Source: Helicobacter pylori
Lineage (GTDB): Bacteria; Campylobacterota; Campylobacteria; Campylobacterales; Helicobacteraceae
Direction: 5' to 3'
NCBI GenBank assembly: GCA_008032955.1
Contig: CP032046.1
Location: 744,001-808,000, forward strand
Length of the DNA stretch: 64,000 nucleotides
In this document: in pieces, positions 1 through 8,885 of the stretch
Layout of the letters: the number at the start of each line of letters is the position of its first letter
How positions within the stretch are numbered: position 1 is the stretch's first letter
The notes under the pieces: generated by a model
Seen by the model: only the letters and a program-made list of their open reading frames with translations
Database searches by the model: none
Told to the model about the DNA's origin: nothing
Position numbers and translations under genes: made by a program

Positions 1-393
1 TGTGTTGTTCCCTACTAAATCCCAATTACCTTCTTCAGTGTAATACTTCATCGCAAAACCTCTAGGGTCTCTTACCGCATCCGCACTGCCTCTTTCACCA
101 GCCACAGTAGAAAATCTGAAAAAGCATTCTGTTTTTTTGCCTACTTTAGAGAAAATTTTCGCTTTAGTGTATTTAGTGATGTCTTTAGTCACGGTGAAAG
201 TGCCATAAGCTCCGCTTCCTTTAGCATGCACTACCCTTTCAGGAATCCTTTCTCGATCAAACGCCGCTAACTTTTCCAAAAACCAAGTGCTTTGCAATAA
301 AACAGGACCTCTAGGGCCGGCCGTAATCACATTGTTGTCATCCCAAACGGGAACGCCAAAAGCAGTGGTTTGTTTCACATCTTTATTAACCAT
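1..393 (-). CDS. katA: Catalase KatA, N-terminal 131 residues (cut by window edge)
   Basis: This haem catalase breaks down hydrogen peroxide in the cytoplasm and periplasm and protects against host oxidative attack. The translation from the ATG at 393 starts [13 protein letters not shown]. It holds the distal catalytic histidine in [10 protein letters not shown] (His56) and the [20 protein letters not shown] block that lines the haem pocket, and it ends at [10 protein letters not shown], which includes the distal asparagine. These blocks are diagnostic of clade 3 monofunctional catalases. The gene runs off the left edge, so roughly three quarters of the protein is missing. It diverges from frpB1 across a 318-base gap. 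Confidence 0.97.
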   Translation of the reverse strand, partial: MVNKDVKQTTAFGVPVWDDNNVITAGPRGPVLLQSTWFLEKLAAFDRERIPERVVHAKGSGAYGTFTVTKDITKYTKAKIFSKVGKKTECFFRFSTVAGERGSADAVRDPRGFAMKYYTEEGNWDLVGNNT

Positions 394-611
394 CTTTTTT
401 CCTTTATTCCTTTATTTTAAATCTTCGTAATCTAGCACTAAACCGATTACTTGTGGTGATTATTACATAATTTGTTATACAAAGACTAACAAGATTCAAT
501 TTCCTTAAAAAATCTTTTTTTTAAGAATAAAAAACCCCCTTAAGTATTTCTATTTGTAACAATTAATGAAAATTAAGAAAGATTAAAAACAAAATTTTAT
601 TTTTAATCTGG

Positions 612-636
612 TTTTAATAATAATTATCATACTATT
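612..636 (+). promoter_or_regulatory. Candidate Fur box upstream of frpB1
   Basis: The sequence TTTTAATAATAATTATCAT lies about 80 bases before the frpB1 start. It contains overlapping TAAT/ATTA blocks like the H. pylori holo-Fur operator (TAATAAT-n-ATTATTA type). FrpB-family receptors are iron- or nickel-regulated in this species, so repression by Fur in iron-replete cells is a reasonable inference. The box is identified by eye only, in AT-rich DNA. Confidence 0.45.
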
Positions 637-662
637 CTTTCTCAATGCATTGACGGATTTTG

Positions 663-676
663 TTTTTTTTTTTTTT
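663..676 (+). repeat. T14 homopolymer in the frpB1 leader
   Basis: Fourteen consecutive T residues lie 35 to 49 bases before the frpB1 ATG and just upstream of its ribosome-binding site. Runs of this length slip readily in H. pylori. Here it would change promoter or leader spacing rather than reading frame. Confidence 0.6.
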
Positions 677-711
677 ATTTTTTGAATTTTCAGATTAAGG
701 AGAGTTGTTTG

Positions 712-3087
712 ATGTTTTTAAGATCATACCCAAAGCTTAGATACGCTTTATGTTTCCCCCTACTCGCTGATACTTGCTATAGCGAGGAGCACACTTTAAA
801 TAAGGTTACCACCCAAGCTAAAAGGATTTTCACTTACAACAATGAGTTTAAAGTAACTTCTAAAGAATTGGATCAACGCCAAAGCAATGAAGTCAAGGAC
901 TTGTTTAGGACTAACCCTGATGTGAATGTGGGCGGAGGGAGCGTGATGGGGCAGAAAATCTATGTGAGAGGCATTGAAGACAGGCTTTTAAGGGTTACGG
1001 TGGATGGGGCTGCGCAAAATGGCAATATCTACCACCACCAAGGCAACACCGTGATTGACCCTGGCATGCTCAAAAGCGTGGAAGTTACCAAAGGTGCGGC
1101 GAATGCGAGTGCAGGGCCAGGAGCGATTGCAGGAGTGATTAAAATGGAGACTAAAGGAGCGGCTGATTTTATCCCTAGGGGGAAAAATTATGCAGCCAGT
1201 GGGGCGGTGAGTTTTTATACCAATTTTGGCGATCGAGAGACTTTTAGATCGGCTTATCAAAGCGCGCATTTTGATATTATCGCTTACTACACGCACCAAA
1301 ACATCTTCTATTATAGAAGCGGCGCTACAGCGATGAAAAACCTTTTCAAACCCACACAAGCCGATAAAGAGCCAGGAACCCCTAGCGAGCAAAACAACGC
1401 TTTAGTTAAAATGAATGGTTATTTGAGCGATAGAGACACGCTCACTTTCAGCTGGAACATGACACGAGATAACGCTACACGCCCTTTAAGGAGTAACGCT
1501 ATAGGGTTAGCCTATCCTTGTGAAGCCCCCTTTAGTCCTGATAGTTCTCAAGGGTGTCCTAATGTGTTGGATAGTTTCACAAGATACATGTATCACTCCG
1601 TCAATACCGCCAACAATCTTTCCTTACAATACAAAAGGGAAGCGGGAAATTCTTTTGGCGACCCACGATTAGATTTTACCCTTTATACGAGCATCAGGAA
1701 CGCTCAGTTTGATCCCCTATTTGATCCTAATGGCGTTTATGCTAAATTCCCTACTTCTCAAGCTACTGCATGGGAAAAAGAAAATTACCCATGCGTTGAA
1801 GGCGGGTATTGCACCCCAAGCTTTTCTGATGTGGATAAACCAAGCTCACAGCCTAGAAATTTATTTTTAAACAATACCGGCTTAAACCTTAAAGTCGCGC
1901 ATGTGATTGATGAAGCCACAGACAGCCTTTTTGAATACGGATTCAATTACCAAAATTTAAGCGTTTTTGACGCTCGCATCCCTAAATCAGAATTATACAG
2001 GCCTAATCAAGTCTATACTGATGATAAAGGGCAAAAACAAATCGCTTGCAGCCTTGTGGATAATAACCCCAATGACCCTACTTTATGCCAAAGAGGGAAA
2101 GCGAACGGGAATATTTATGGAGGCTATGTGCAAGCGAATTATTCGCCTCATAAAATCATCACTTTTGGAGCCGGGGTAAGATGGGATGCATACACGCTTT
2201 ATGATAAAGACTGGAACCACCGCTACACTCAAGGCTTTAGCCCTAGCGCGGCCCTTGTGCTAAGCCCCATTGAGCCTTTATCTTTAAAAATCACTTATTC
2301 TCAAGTTACAAGGGGGGTTATGCCAGGAGATGGCGTGTATATGCGCCAAAACGATTTACGATACGCCAAAAATATCAAGCCTGAAGTGGGCTCTAACGCT
2401 GAATTTAATATTGATTATTCAAGTCAGTATTTTAGCGGGAGGGCTGCGGCGTTCTATCAGGCTTTGGATAATTTCATCTCCCAATACGCGCAAAATTTGA
2501 TTGTAACCAATTTAAATCAAGCGATTAGGATTTATGGCTATGAAGTGGGTGGGACTTTTAGATACAAGGGCGTGAGCTTGAATGTGGGGATCTCGCGCAC
2601 TTGGCCCACCACCAGGGGGTATTTAATGGCGGATAGCTATGAGCTTGCCGCAAGCACCGGTAATGTTTTTATCATCAAATTGGATTACACCATCCCCAAA
2701 ACAGGGATCAATCTTGCATGGCTTAGCCGCTTTGTTACCGGTTTAGATTATTGCGGGTTTGATATTTACTTGCCTGATTACGGGACGGCTGAGAAACCCA
2801 AAACCCCTACCGATTTAGCCAAATGCGGATCCCAATTAGGGTTAGTGCATATGCATAAACCGGGCTATGGCGTGAGTAATTTTTATATCAATTGGAGTCC
2901 TAAAACCAAAAGCCGCTGGAAAGGTTTGCTGCTTTCGGCGGTGTTTAATAATGTTTTCAACAAATTCTATGTGGATCAAACAAGCCCCTATGTCATGAGC
3001 CCGGATATGCCAGGCACTGACGCTGTTAAAAGAGCGATCGCAGAGCCTGGTTTTAACGCGCGCTTTGAAGTGGCTTACAAATGGTAG
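712..3087 (+). CDS. frpB1: TonB-dependent outer-membrane receptor FrpB1 (haem/haemoglobin-type)
   Basis: This is a complete 791-residue TonB-dependent receptor that imports an iron compound across the outer membrane using TonB energy. The ATG at 712 follows AAGGAG at 697–702; the frame stays open to a TTG at 682, but that lacks a site. A short signal-like N-terminus precedes the plug domain, which begins near ELDQRQSNEVKDLFR and contains NVGGGS, QKIYVRGIEDR and the conserved VEVTKGAANASAGPGAIAG strand. A beta-barrel follows and ends in the aromatic FEVAYKW. The family member HP0876 is reported to bind haem and haemoglobin; that role is taken from the literature. A damaged paralogue lies at 44952–47385. 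The stop codon abuts the stop of the convergent ruvC. Confidence 0.92.
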   Translation: MFLRSYPKLRYALCFPLLADTCYSEEHTLNKVTTQAKRIFTYNNEFKVTSKELDQRQSNEVKDLFRTNPDVNVGGGSVMGQKIYVRGIEDRLLRVTVDGAAQNGNIYHHQGNTVIDPGMLKSVEVTKGAANASAGPGAIAGVIKMETKGAADFIPRGKNYAASGAVSFYTNFGDRETFRSAYQSAHFDIIAYYTHQNIFYYRSGATAMKNLFKPTQADKEPGTPSEQNNALVKMNGYLSDRDTLTFSWNMTRDNATRPLRSNAIGLAYPCEAPFSPDSSQGCPNVLDSFTRYMYHSVNTANNLSLQYKREAGNSFGDPRLDFTLYTSIRNAQFDPLFDPNGVYAKFPTSQATAWEKENYPCVEGGYCTPSFSDVDKPSSQPRNLFLNNTGLNLKVAHVIDEATDSLFEYGFNYQNLSVFDARIPKSELYRPNQVYTDDKGQKQIACSLVDNNPNDPTLCQRGKANGNIYGGYVQANYSPHKIITFGAGVRWDAYTLYDKDWNHRYTQGFSPSAALVLSPIEPLSLKITYSQVTRGVMPGDGVYMRQNDLRYAKNIKPEVGSNAEFNIDYSSQYFSGRAAAFYQALDNFISQYAQNLIVTNLNQAIRIYGYEVGGTFRYKGVSLNVGISRTWPTTRGYLMADSYELAASTGNVFIIKLDYTIPKTGINLAWLSRFVTGLDYCGFDIYLPDYGTAEKPKTPTDLAKCGSQLGLVHMHKPGYGVSNFYINWSPKTKSRWKGLLLSAVFNNVFNKFYVDQTSPYVMSPDMPGTDAVKRAIAEPGFNARFEVAYKW

Positions 3088-3561
3088 TTAATGGAGCTTT
3101 AAGCGTTGCGCATGCGTGATAGCAACGGCTATCGCATCGCTAATATCCAAAGGCTTGATTTCGCTTGTGATATTAAGCAAGCGTTTGACCATAAAAGCTA
3201 CTTGTTCTTTAGCGGCTTTCCCGTTACCGGTTAGGGCTTTTTTGACTTGCAAGGGCGTGTATTCGCTAAAATTACCAATCCTTTCTAAAATCTTTAAGGA
3301 CAACGCCCCCCTGAATTGCGCGAGCTTGATCACGCTTTTAGGATTATACGCAAAGAAAATGTCTTCAATCGCTACTTCATTGACTTCGTAACGATCCAAT
3401 AAGCAATCTAAGGCTTCTATCAAGTCTAAAATCTGTTCTTGCAAGCGTGTCGTGGTGATATTAATGAACCCGGCCGTGATTAAAGAAAGCTTGTTAGAAG
3501 TGTGAGAAATGATAGCATACCCGCATTTCCTACTGCCTGGGTCTATTCCTAAAATACGCAT
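3088..3561 (-). CDS. ruvC: Holliday junction endonuclease RuvC
   Basis: RuvC resolves four-way junctions together with RuvAB during recombinational repair. The 157-residue protein starts at the ATG at 3561, behind an AGGA-type site. A TTG codon directly before it could also be read, but the length with ATG fits the family. Catalytic acidic residues are visible in [10 protein letters not shown] (Asp7), VAIEDIFFA (Glu66) and near the C-terminus in [15 protein letters not shown]. The lysine-rich [15 protein letters not shown] block is the DNA-contact signature. Its stop codon abuts that of frpB1 with no spacing, so there is no room for a separate intergenic terminator. ruvA is about 3 kb away. 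Confidence 0.96.
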   Translation of the reverse strand: MRILGIDPGSRKCGYAIISHTSNKLSLITAGFINITTTRLQEQILDLIEALDCLLDRYEVNEVAIEDIFFAYNPKSVIKLAQFRGALSLKILERIGNFSEYTPLQVKKALTGNGKAAKEQVAFMVKRLLNITSEIKPLDISDAIAVAITHAQRLKLH

Positions 3562-3691
3562 CAATCATTCCTATTATTTAATTGCAAGGTTTAAAAAACG
3601 CTATTATTATATCCATGTTTCTTGTTAGTGCAAAATACAAGATTGCATTAAAAACTTTTAAAAGATTAGCCTATATATAAGGGAGCAATAA

Positions 3692-4423
3692 ATGAAAGCA
3701 AACACAATCATATTAGTGGATTGGGAGAATTTCAGGCGCGATATTAAACAAACAAAATGCGTTAATTACAATATCGCTTTAGATGTGATCGTTACTATCA
3801 GAGCTTTTTTACTAGATGATGAATGGATCAGTCGCATTTACTTTTATACCACCCCACCTTTTGATTTTGAACATGCGTTATGGGATAAGAGGAATGACAC
3901 CCTCCAAAATGAAAAAAATCCGGGAACAGAAATGAAAATCTTCACAAGCAACGACATTGAAGAGATCTTACAAAGCAGTGAAGCGACTAAATGGGAGAAG
4001 ATTTATAGCGATGTGGAAAATTTCCAACACGATCTAGCTTCATTGGATCAAGTGGAATTGAGATTGGGGAGGACTAAGTTAAACGCAATAAGAGTGGAGT
4101 TTGATGGGAGTTATAAGGCGTTATTAGAACAAAAGCAGGTGGATATGCTCATGGGTCTTGATATTCAAAGAATAGCCTTTAAAAAAATAGCCGATAGGAT
4201 TCTTATATTTTCAAAAGATACGGATTTAATCCCAGCACTCAAATTAGCCAGAGATGAGGGGCTAAGGGTGGATATTGCCGATTTGTCTAACCGATTGTCT
4301 CTTCTTAGCCAGGATTTGAAATACAATTCGGATAAAGTGAGGAAATTGAGCAGTAACGAAGTCAAAGACAAGCTTTTTTCCATCAGAGAAAATCTCACTA
4401 AAACCAATTGGGCTTTAAACTAA
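3692..4423 (+). CDS. NYN-domain (LabA/DUF88-type) putative RNase
   Basis: This 243-residue protein starts at an ATG preceded by GGGAG. It has the acidic signature of NYN domains, a PIN-like nuclease fold: ILVDWENF (Asp10), a central KQVDMLMGLDI (Asp151, Asp157) and LIFSKDTDLIPAL (Asp176, Asp178). Together these would form a metal-binding catalytic site. The C-terminal third is lysine- and serine-rich and lacks a recognised OST/LOTUS motif. The substrate is unknown. It corresponds to the gene after ruvC in other H. pylori genomes. A role in RNA processing is an inference from the fold. Confidence 0.8.
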   Translation: MKANTIILVDWENFRRDIKQTKCVNYNIALDVIVTIRAFLLDDEWISRIYFYTTPPFDFEHALWDKRNDTLQNEKNPGTEMKIFTSNDIEEILQSSEATKWEKIYSDVENFQHDLASLDQVELRLGRTKLNAIRVEFDGSYKALLEQKQVDMLMGLDIQRIAFKKIADRILIFSKDTDLIPALKLARDEGLRVDIADLSNRLSLLSQDLKYNSDKVRKLSSNEVKDKLFSIRENLTKTNWALN

Positions 4424-4724
4424 ACCATAAAAAGGGTTATTTCATTTTTATAGAGTTTTAAAAATCATTTTTTAAAAACTCAATTATTGGCATTTGATCA
4501 GAACAAGGCCAGAATTTTTAAAGGGGTTTTTAGGCTTATCTTTCTCATACTGACCGGGTAGGTTTGGGTAGTTTATTGCCTTGCTTATTCTTTTGTGGTA
4601 GGATTGGGGTTATCAAGGTTTAGGGGATTAGTATCTTTCCCCTTGTAATTTGGCGCTAAAGGCGACTCAATTAGCCCATTCCTTGTTTTATCTGCTTCAA
4701 ACCTTGTAATAACCCACTCACTCT

Positions 4725-4796
4725 TTAATCATTCGCCTTATCCATTATCGTTCTCGCTTCTTCTATGATTTGGTTATAACTTTCGCTCGTTTTCAT
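4725..4796 (-). CDS. Possible 23-residue small ORF or gene 5' remnant
   Basis: An ATG at 4796 sits after AAGGAGTAAGAA and opens a frame reading MKTSESYNQIIEEARTIMDK and three more residues. The ribosome-binding site is strong, but the product resembles nothing I know. It lies in a decayed region, so it may be the surviving start of a longer lost gene. Confidence 0.25.
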   Translation of the reverse strand: MKTSESYNQIIEEARTIMDKAND

Positions 4797-4870
4797 TTCT
4801 TACTCCTTGACTTATTTAATTTTTTGTTTTATAGTTTCAACGCAAGATCACTCATTGCTTTTTAGCATTT

Positions 4871-4948
4871 TCAGCTATCTTGCGGAATGAAAGAGTGGAT
4901 AATGTCCGCCTTGTCAATCTCTGCTTTAACATCATTTTTTGTTTGCAT
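4871..4948 (-). CDS. Possible 25-residue small ORF or gene 5' remnant
   Basis: The frame from the ATG at 4948 reads MQTKNDVKAEIDKADIIHSF and five further residues, with AAGGAG six bases upstream. An overlapping ATG at 4952 gives only a five-residue peptide. It is acidic and helical-looking, with no known family. Treat it as debris unless expression is shown. Confidence 0.22.
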   Translation of the reverse strand: MQTKNDVKAEIDKADIIHSFIPQDS

Positions 4949-5188
4949 TCATTCTCCTTACACTCTCAAAGATTTAAGCCGTTGTTTTGCTTTATTGTGG
5001 TTTTTGTGGTAGCACTCTTACAGACATCGCTATAGGAACTCAACCTATGGTTGCCCCTTAGAGGGTTTGGTGTCTTGTAACGCTTTTCGTATTATTCTTA
5101 AAACTTTAATTTATATATCGTTTTTAAAGCTAATCCATTTTCACTCCTTGACTTGTTAGATCTTTTTGTTGTAATATCATAACATCAA

Positions 5189-5311
5189 TTAATGGGCTAG
5201 AGAATATTTTCTAACCCATACTAAAAACACTTTGAGTGTGCCAAGAGACCCTGACACATAAGACGCAAGGGCTTGTGTATGGTCAAGGTGAGGCTTTTTA
5301 ATGCTTTTCAT
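5189..5311 (-). CDS. Possible 40-residue small ORF in decayed region
   Basis: The frame opens at the ATG at 5311 behind AAGGAGTAAGG and begins MKSIKKPHLDHTQALASYVS. Its leader is the third copy of the repeated block described for this region. I do not recognise the product. Its persistence may be chance. Confidence 0.22.
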   Translation of the reverse strand: MKSIKKPHLDHTQALASYVSGSLGTLKVFLVWVRKYSLAH

Positions 5312-5454
5312 TCCTTACTCCTTGTGTTTAATTTTTTATGTTAAAGTTTCAAAACACATTAGCTTTATCAAATATGTCTAGCACTCAGCTCATAACTGAT
5401 GGTCAATTGCTATTCTGAGATTTTGCTAATGTTTTTCTATGGGCTACACTATCC

Positions 5455-6358
5455 TTATAATTTCGTTTTATGCTTCGTTTTTAGTATTAATTCATACTTT
5501 TCGGCGTTGGCTTGCTCTAAAGGGCTTAAATGGGTAGCGTTTTGTGTGGTTTCGTTCTCTAATTCTCTATTTTTTAATAAATCCTCTTGATCTGTTAGCG
5601 GTTTTTGTGTAGTATTCTCTGTAGCACCACCATGGGAACTCGACCTATGGCTGAACCTTTGCCTTAGCATTGAGTCCGGTGCTTGAAAACTTCTTATAAG
5701 CGTTGTTATTCTTATAATCTCCGTTACTCTTAAACATTGTTTTTAAAACTAATTCACTATTTCTATTAACCGCTTGCTCCACGACTACCGCATAGCCGTT
5801 GATTTGTTTAAACGCCGTTATATTTTCTTTATTTCCTTTTCCTATGGCTCTAATAATTTCATCAGCACTATTAACAATATCTCTATAATTAGCTATGTCT
5901 TCGTAAGTAATAGGGCTTTCACCATTTTTGACATTAACAGAATTAACGCCATGCCTTTTGAGTATGTGAGCGATAGCATCATGATCTAAACTCGCTCTTA
6001 TGTTTTCAGGGTGCTTAAAGTTAGCGTCTTTTAAAAGTTCTAATTCTTTGTTAGAGGCTTTTTCTATAATCATTTTTTTGTTATTTTTGTGTAAAAATTC
6101 AACGATTTCAGAGTTTAGGTTATTCACTCCAAAAGTGATCGCATCTCTCCCGCTTGTAGGGATTTCTGCGTTATTTAATAGCTCTTTGATTTGCTCGTTA
6201 GTGAGTTTTTGATTAGAAAAATCAAACGCTTTCTCTTTGATTTCTTCGCTGGCTTGCTTGACGCCGTTATTAAGCTCTTCAATGATTTTAAGCGTGTTGT
6301 TGGAAAATTTAGCGTTTTGTGCGCTTAGTTCTCTTACTAGGGTTTTAGCGAGCGGATA
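5455..6358 (-). pseudogene. 5'-truncated, frameshifted DUF3519-like gene
   Basis: The minus-strand frame is open from a stop at 6359–6361 down to 5645, but no suitable start codon lies near its upstream end; the first ATG is at 6127, inside the conserved part. The translation includes ELNNGVKQASEEIKEKAF, TSGRDAITFGVNNL and LDHDAIAHILKRHG. These features are like the C-terminal region of the large DUF3519 proteins common in H. pylori plasticity zones, which belong to predicted phage-type nuclease or toxin domains. After 5650 the likely continuation shifts frame into HGGATENTTQKPLTDQED and ends at 5455. The gene therefore lacks its 5' part and has at least one frameshift. The family assignment is from memory and moderate. 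Confidence 0.6.
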
Positions 6359-6371
6359 CTAAAAACCTTTT

Positions 6372-6923
6372 TTAAGAGCGCAGTTGTTGTAAGGCTTCTT
6401 TAATCGCTACTTCTATGCTGAGATTGGGTTTTAGGGTTTTTAAGACTTGGTTGATTTCGGTGCTTTTAAAGCCCAAACTCTCTAGGGCTAAAAAGACTTC
6501 ATTGCGTGCAGGTCTGTTTTCATCTTGAATGAAAAAGCCAATCAAATCCACCATGATCTTATCAGCGAGCTTTTTGCCAATGCTTGGGACTTGCTGGAGT
6601 CTTTTGACTTCTTTGGTGGCGATAATGCTTTCAAATTCGTTCGGCGAAAAGCTTGAAAGAATGGCTAAAGCGATACGCCCCCCTACCCCATTGATTTTCA
6701 AAAGCCTTTCAAAAAGGATTTTTTCGCCCTCTTCTAAAAACCCGTATAAAAGATGCGCATCTTCTTTGATCACTTGCAAGATTTTCAAACGCGCTTTTTG
6801 GCCCGCTTGAAGCAAGGCAGAAGTTCGCATAGAAACTTGCACCCCATAAACAACCCCTTGCACTTCTATATGCACTTCTAAAGCGGAAATTTTTTCCACA
6901 ACCCCTATCAAACCCACTATCAT
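6372..6923 (-). CDS. ruvA: Holliday junction DNA helicase subunit RuvA
   Basis: RuvA is the tetrameric junction-binding subunit that recruits the RuvB motor for branch migration. The 183-residue protein begins [17 protein letters not shown], the typical OB-fold start. It contains the two helix-hairpin-helix segments [16 protein letters not shown] and [19 protein letters not shown], which contact DNA. The C-terminal domain ends ALQQLRS and would touch RuvB. Its length is normal for the family. It lies 25 bases downstream of the FapA-like gene on the same strand and is probably co-transcribed with it. The DNA just downstream is the degenerate DUF3519-like gene. Confidence 0.96.
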   Translation of the reverse strand: MIVGLIGVVEKISALEVHIEVQGVVYGVQVSMRTSALLQAGQKARLKILQVIKEDAHLLYGFLEEGEKILFERLLKINGVGGRIALAILSSFSPNEFESIIATKEVKRLQQVPSIGKKLADKIMVDLIGFFIQDENRPARNEVFLALESLGFKSTEINQVLKTLKPNLSIEVAIKEALQQLRS

Positions 6924-6948
6924 TTTTATCCCTTTTTTATTTCTTGTT

Positions 6949-8793
6949 CTAGCCTTTTATCGCACTTTTAGGGACTTTTTTGATTTTATGATCTTCATAG
7001 ATCACATTCACGCTTTCATTATGGCTTAACATGGCGGTTGAATTGCTCACTTTGGGGTAATTGCGATGGTAAATCACAATATTTTCTTGCTTGAAAGGGT
7101 TTTTAGTCGTAATGCTTGCATGCTGGAAGCTGTTTTCTATGCTGATGAGTTTAGCGTAGCATTCGTTATTGATTTTTTGCAATTCTAACATTTGAGCTTT
7201 TAAGATTTTCAAACGCTTTAAAGCAAACATAAACTCGCTATAAGCGTCTTTCACGCTTTCTTGTTGCATTAAAGATCGTTTGATTTCTTCAGTGGCGTTT
7301 TTAAGCTTTTCCATGATGGCTTGATGGTTTTTGACTAAATGGTTTAAGGACTGGTGCTGAGCGATGATTTTTTTAGATTTTAACCCTAACGCATTGAGTT
7401 TTTGTTTAGCGATCTTCAATTCTTCTTGGTTTTCTCGCCCCCCAAAAGCGTAAAAAATAAAGCGGTTGCCATTGCCATCCACCTCATCAATCCAACATTG
7501 CTTGGAAAAATACAGCTTGTTGTCGCTTTTGAGCTTTTCTAAAGCGATTTCTTTCGCATAGACCACGCTCCCTGCGCTCGCTTCCACTTTAACGCTATTG
7601 GCATACACTTTAGCGCGCTCCAAATACTTGCACTCAAACTCTTTAGCGTAGCACACCCCCTTATGGTTAGTGATACGCGCCTGATTGGCATAGACATAGC
7701 TTTCAGGGTGGATTTGCCCCTCTATAGTGATTTCTTTGGCCACTAAGATCACATTCTTGCCCACATTGCCCTTAATATTAATCGCACTCGCTTCTAAAAT
7801 GAGGTTAGAATCGATCGCATCGCTCAATTCGTCTTTAGCTTGGATCTCTAAAGCTAACCCGCTCTCCACTCCCCCTAAAAGATTAGGCGTTTCAATGGAC
7901 TTGATCCCGTTTTTAAAGATAAAATTTTGCTTAGAAACCAAACGCCCCTTTTCCATTTTAACCCCTTGTAAGGCTTTGGAGTAATACACTAAGGCGTTAT
8001 CTTCTTCTCTTTCTTCAAAAGCGTTTTTGTCATGCCCTATAGGGGTGGGCGAATGGGCAACTTTAGGCAATTCAATATAAAGGCCTTTAAGATTACGGCC
8101 GTCTCTGCCTTGTTTGGGGCAATTCACGCAAGCGACTTTTTGGTTTTCTTTAGCGATATAGTAATTTTCTTTAACAAACGATTCTTCTTGATCGCTTAAA
8201 AAAATGGTATGGGTTGGAAGGTATTCTTCTTCTAATAAAAAATGGGATTGTTCTTCTACATTAGGGATAAAGGTTAAAGAAGCGTATAAAATAAAGCGCT
8301 TGTTTTGGGCTTCTTTTTGATATTTTCTTAATTCTGTTTTTAAATTTTCATACATTTGTGAAAGGTGGCGAAACACCACACCTTGAAAGGCTAAACACTC
8401 TTTAATATATGCAAACATTTCTTGGTAATGCTCTTCAGTGTCTAGGACAATAAAACACTCGTCTAAAATAATTTCTATTTTGCTTAAATCTTCATCCACT
8501 TCCACTTCAAAAAAGCGTTTATAAACGTTTGATTTGATTTTAATATCATGGGTTTGATAAAGGGTTAGCTCTTTTTTTTCATAGTATTCCTCTTCTTCTA
8601 ATTGCTGCAATTCCCCACCAAAAGCCTCGCTAAAATCGTCTTTAGCGCTGTTTTTGATAAAAATAGAAGTTTTTAAAATCTCAAACCATAGATCTTCTGT
8701 TTGTAATTTATTTTCAGCGGCCACTTTTTTTAATTCTTTTTGAATGTCTTTGCACCGCTCAACTTTTATAGGGGCAAAACGCTCCAAGCTCAT
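6949..8793 (-). CDS. FapA-family (DUF342) protein
   Basis: This 614-residue cytoplasmic protein matches the FapA/DUF342 family. An N-terminal alpha/beta region is followed, at about residues 320–440, by a right-handed beta-helix built of short repeats such as [24 protein letters not shown] and [22 protein letters not shown] coiled coil rich in Lys, Gln and Leu follows at about residues 460–560. Some family members are linked to flagellar assembly or polar localisation in other bacteria. The role in H. pylori is not established, so function here is inference. The start ATG at 8793 lies 92 bases from the divergent murJ start. Confidence 0.75.
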   Translation of the reverse strand: MSLERFAPIKVERCKDIQKELKKVAAENKLQTEDLWFEILKTSIFIKNSAKDDFSEAFGGELQQLEEEEYYEKKELTLYQTHDIKIKSNVYKRFFEVEVDEDLSKIEIILDECFIVLDTEEHYQEMFAYIKECLAFQGVVFRHLSQMYENLKTELRKYQKEAQNKRFILYASLTFIPNVEEQSHFLLEEEYLPTHTIFLSDQEESFVKENYYIAKENQKVACVNCPKQGRDGRNLKGLYIELPKVAHSPTPIGHDKNAFEEREEDNALVYYSKALQGVKMEKGRLVSKQNFIFKNGIKSIETPNLLGGVESGLALEIQAKDELSDAIDSNLILEASAINIKGNVGKNVILVAKEITIEGQIHPESYVYANQARITNHKGVCYAKEFECKYLERAKVYANSVKVEASAGSVVYAKEIALEKLKSDNKLYFSKQCWIDEVDGNGNRFIFYAFGGRENQEELKIAKQKLNALGLKSKKIIAQHQSLNHLVKNHQAIMEKLKNATEEIKRSLMQQESVKDAYSEFMFALKRLKILKAQMLELQKINNECYAKLISIENSFQHASITTKNPFKQENIVIYHRNYPKVSNSTAMLSHNESVNVIYEDHKIKKVPKSAIKG

Positions 8794-8885
8794 TTTTTAA
8801 TCCTTAAATGGTATAATATAAGAATTTGAAAAAAGAAATATGCTAACAAAAAAACACTGAAAATTAGGTAATAAATACAACCAGT

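Larger units (their letters stand above)
394..711. promoter_or_regulatory. Divergent katA–frpB1 promoter region
   Basis: This 318-base AT-rich gap separates two divergent genes. It must hold both promoters. On the frpB1 side it contains a Fur-box-like stretch at 612–636 and a T14 run at 663–676 (separate entries). On the katA side the minus strand reads TATAACA at about 473–479 and TATGTAAT at about 463–470, either of which could serve as a −10 element. I could not choose between them. Confidence 0.4.
4424..5454. other. Degenerate non-coding region with repeated leader-like blocks
   Basis: About 1 kb without a convincing full gene. Three minus-strand blocks near 4794–4845, 5135–5180 and 5305–5350 share a layout: an AT-rich stretch, then a CAAGGAGT ribosome-site-like core, then an ATG. 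Each leads into a very short frame. The block at 5020–5140 also resembles the 3' end of the DUF3519-like gene at 5455–6358, including a CCTATGG core followed by a TTATTCTTAAAA-type stretch. The pattern suggests repeated duplication and decay of one gene family. No transposase or terminal repeats were seen. Confidence 0.45.

Noticed and set aside
5399..5590. A plus-strand frame of 63 residues
   Set aside because: It lies opposite the better supported DUF3519-like remnant and lacks a ribosome site.
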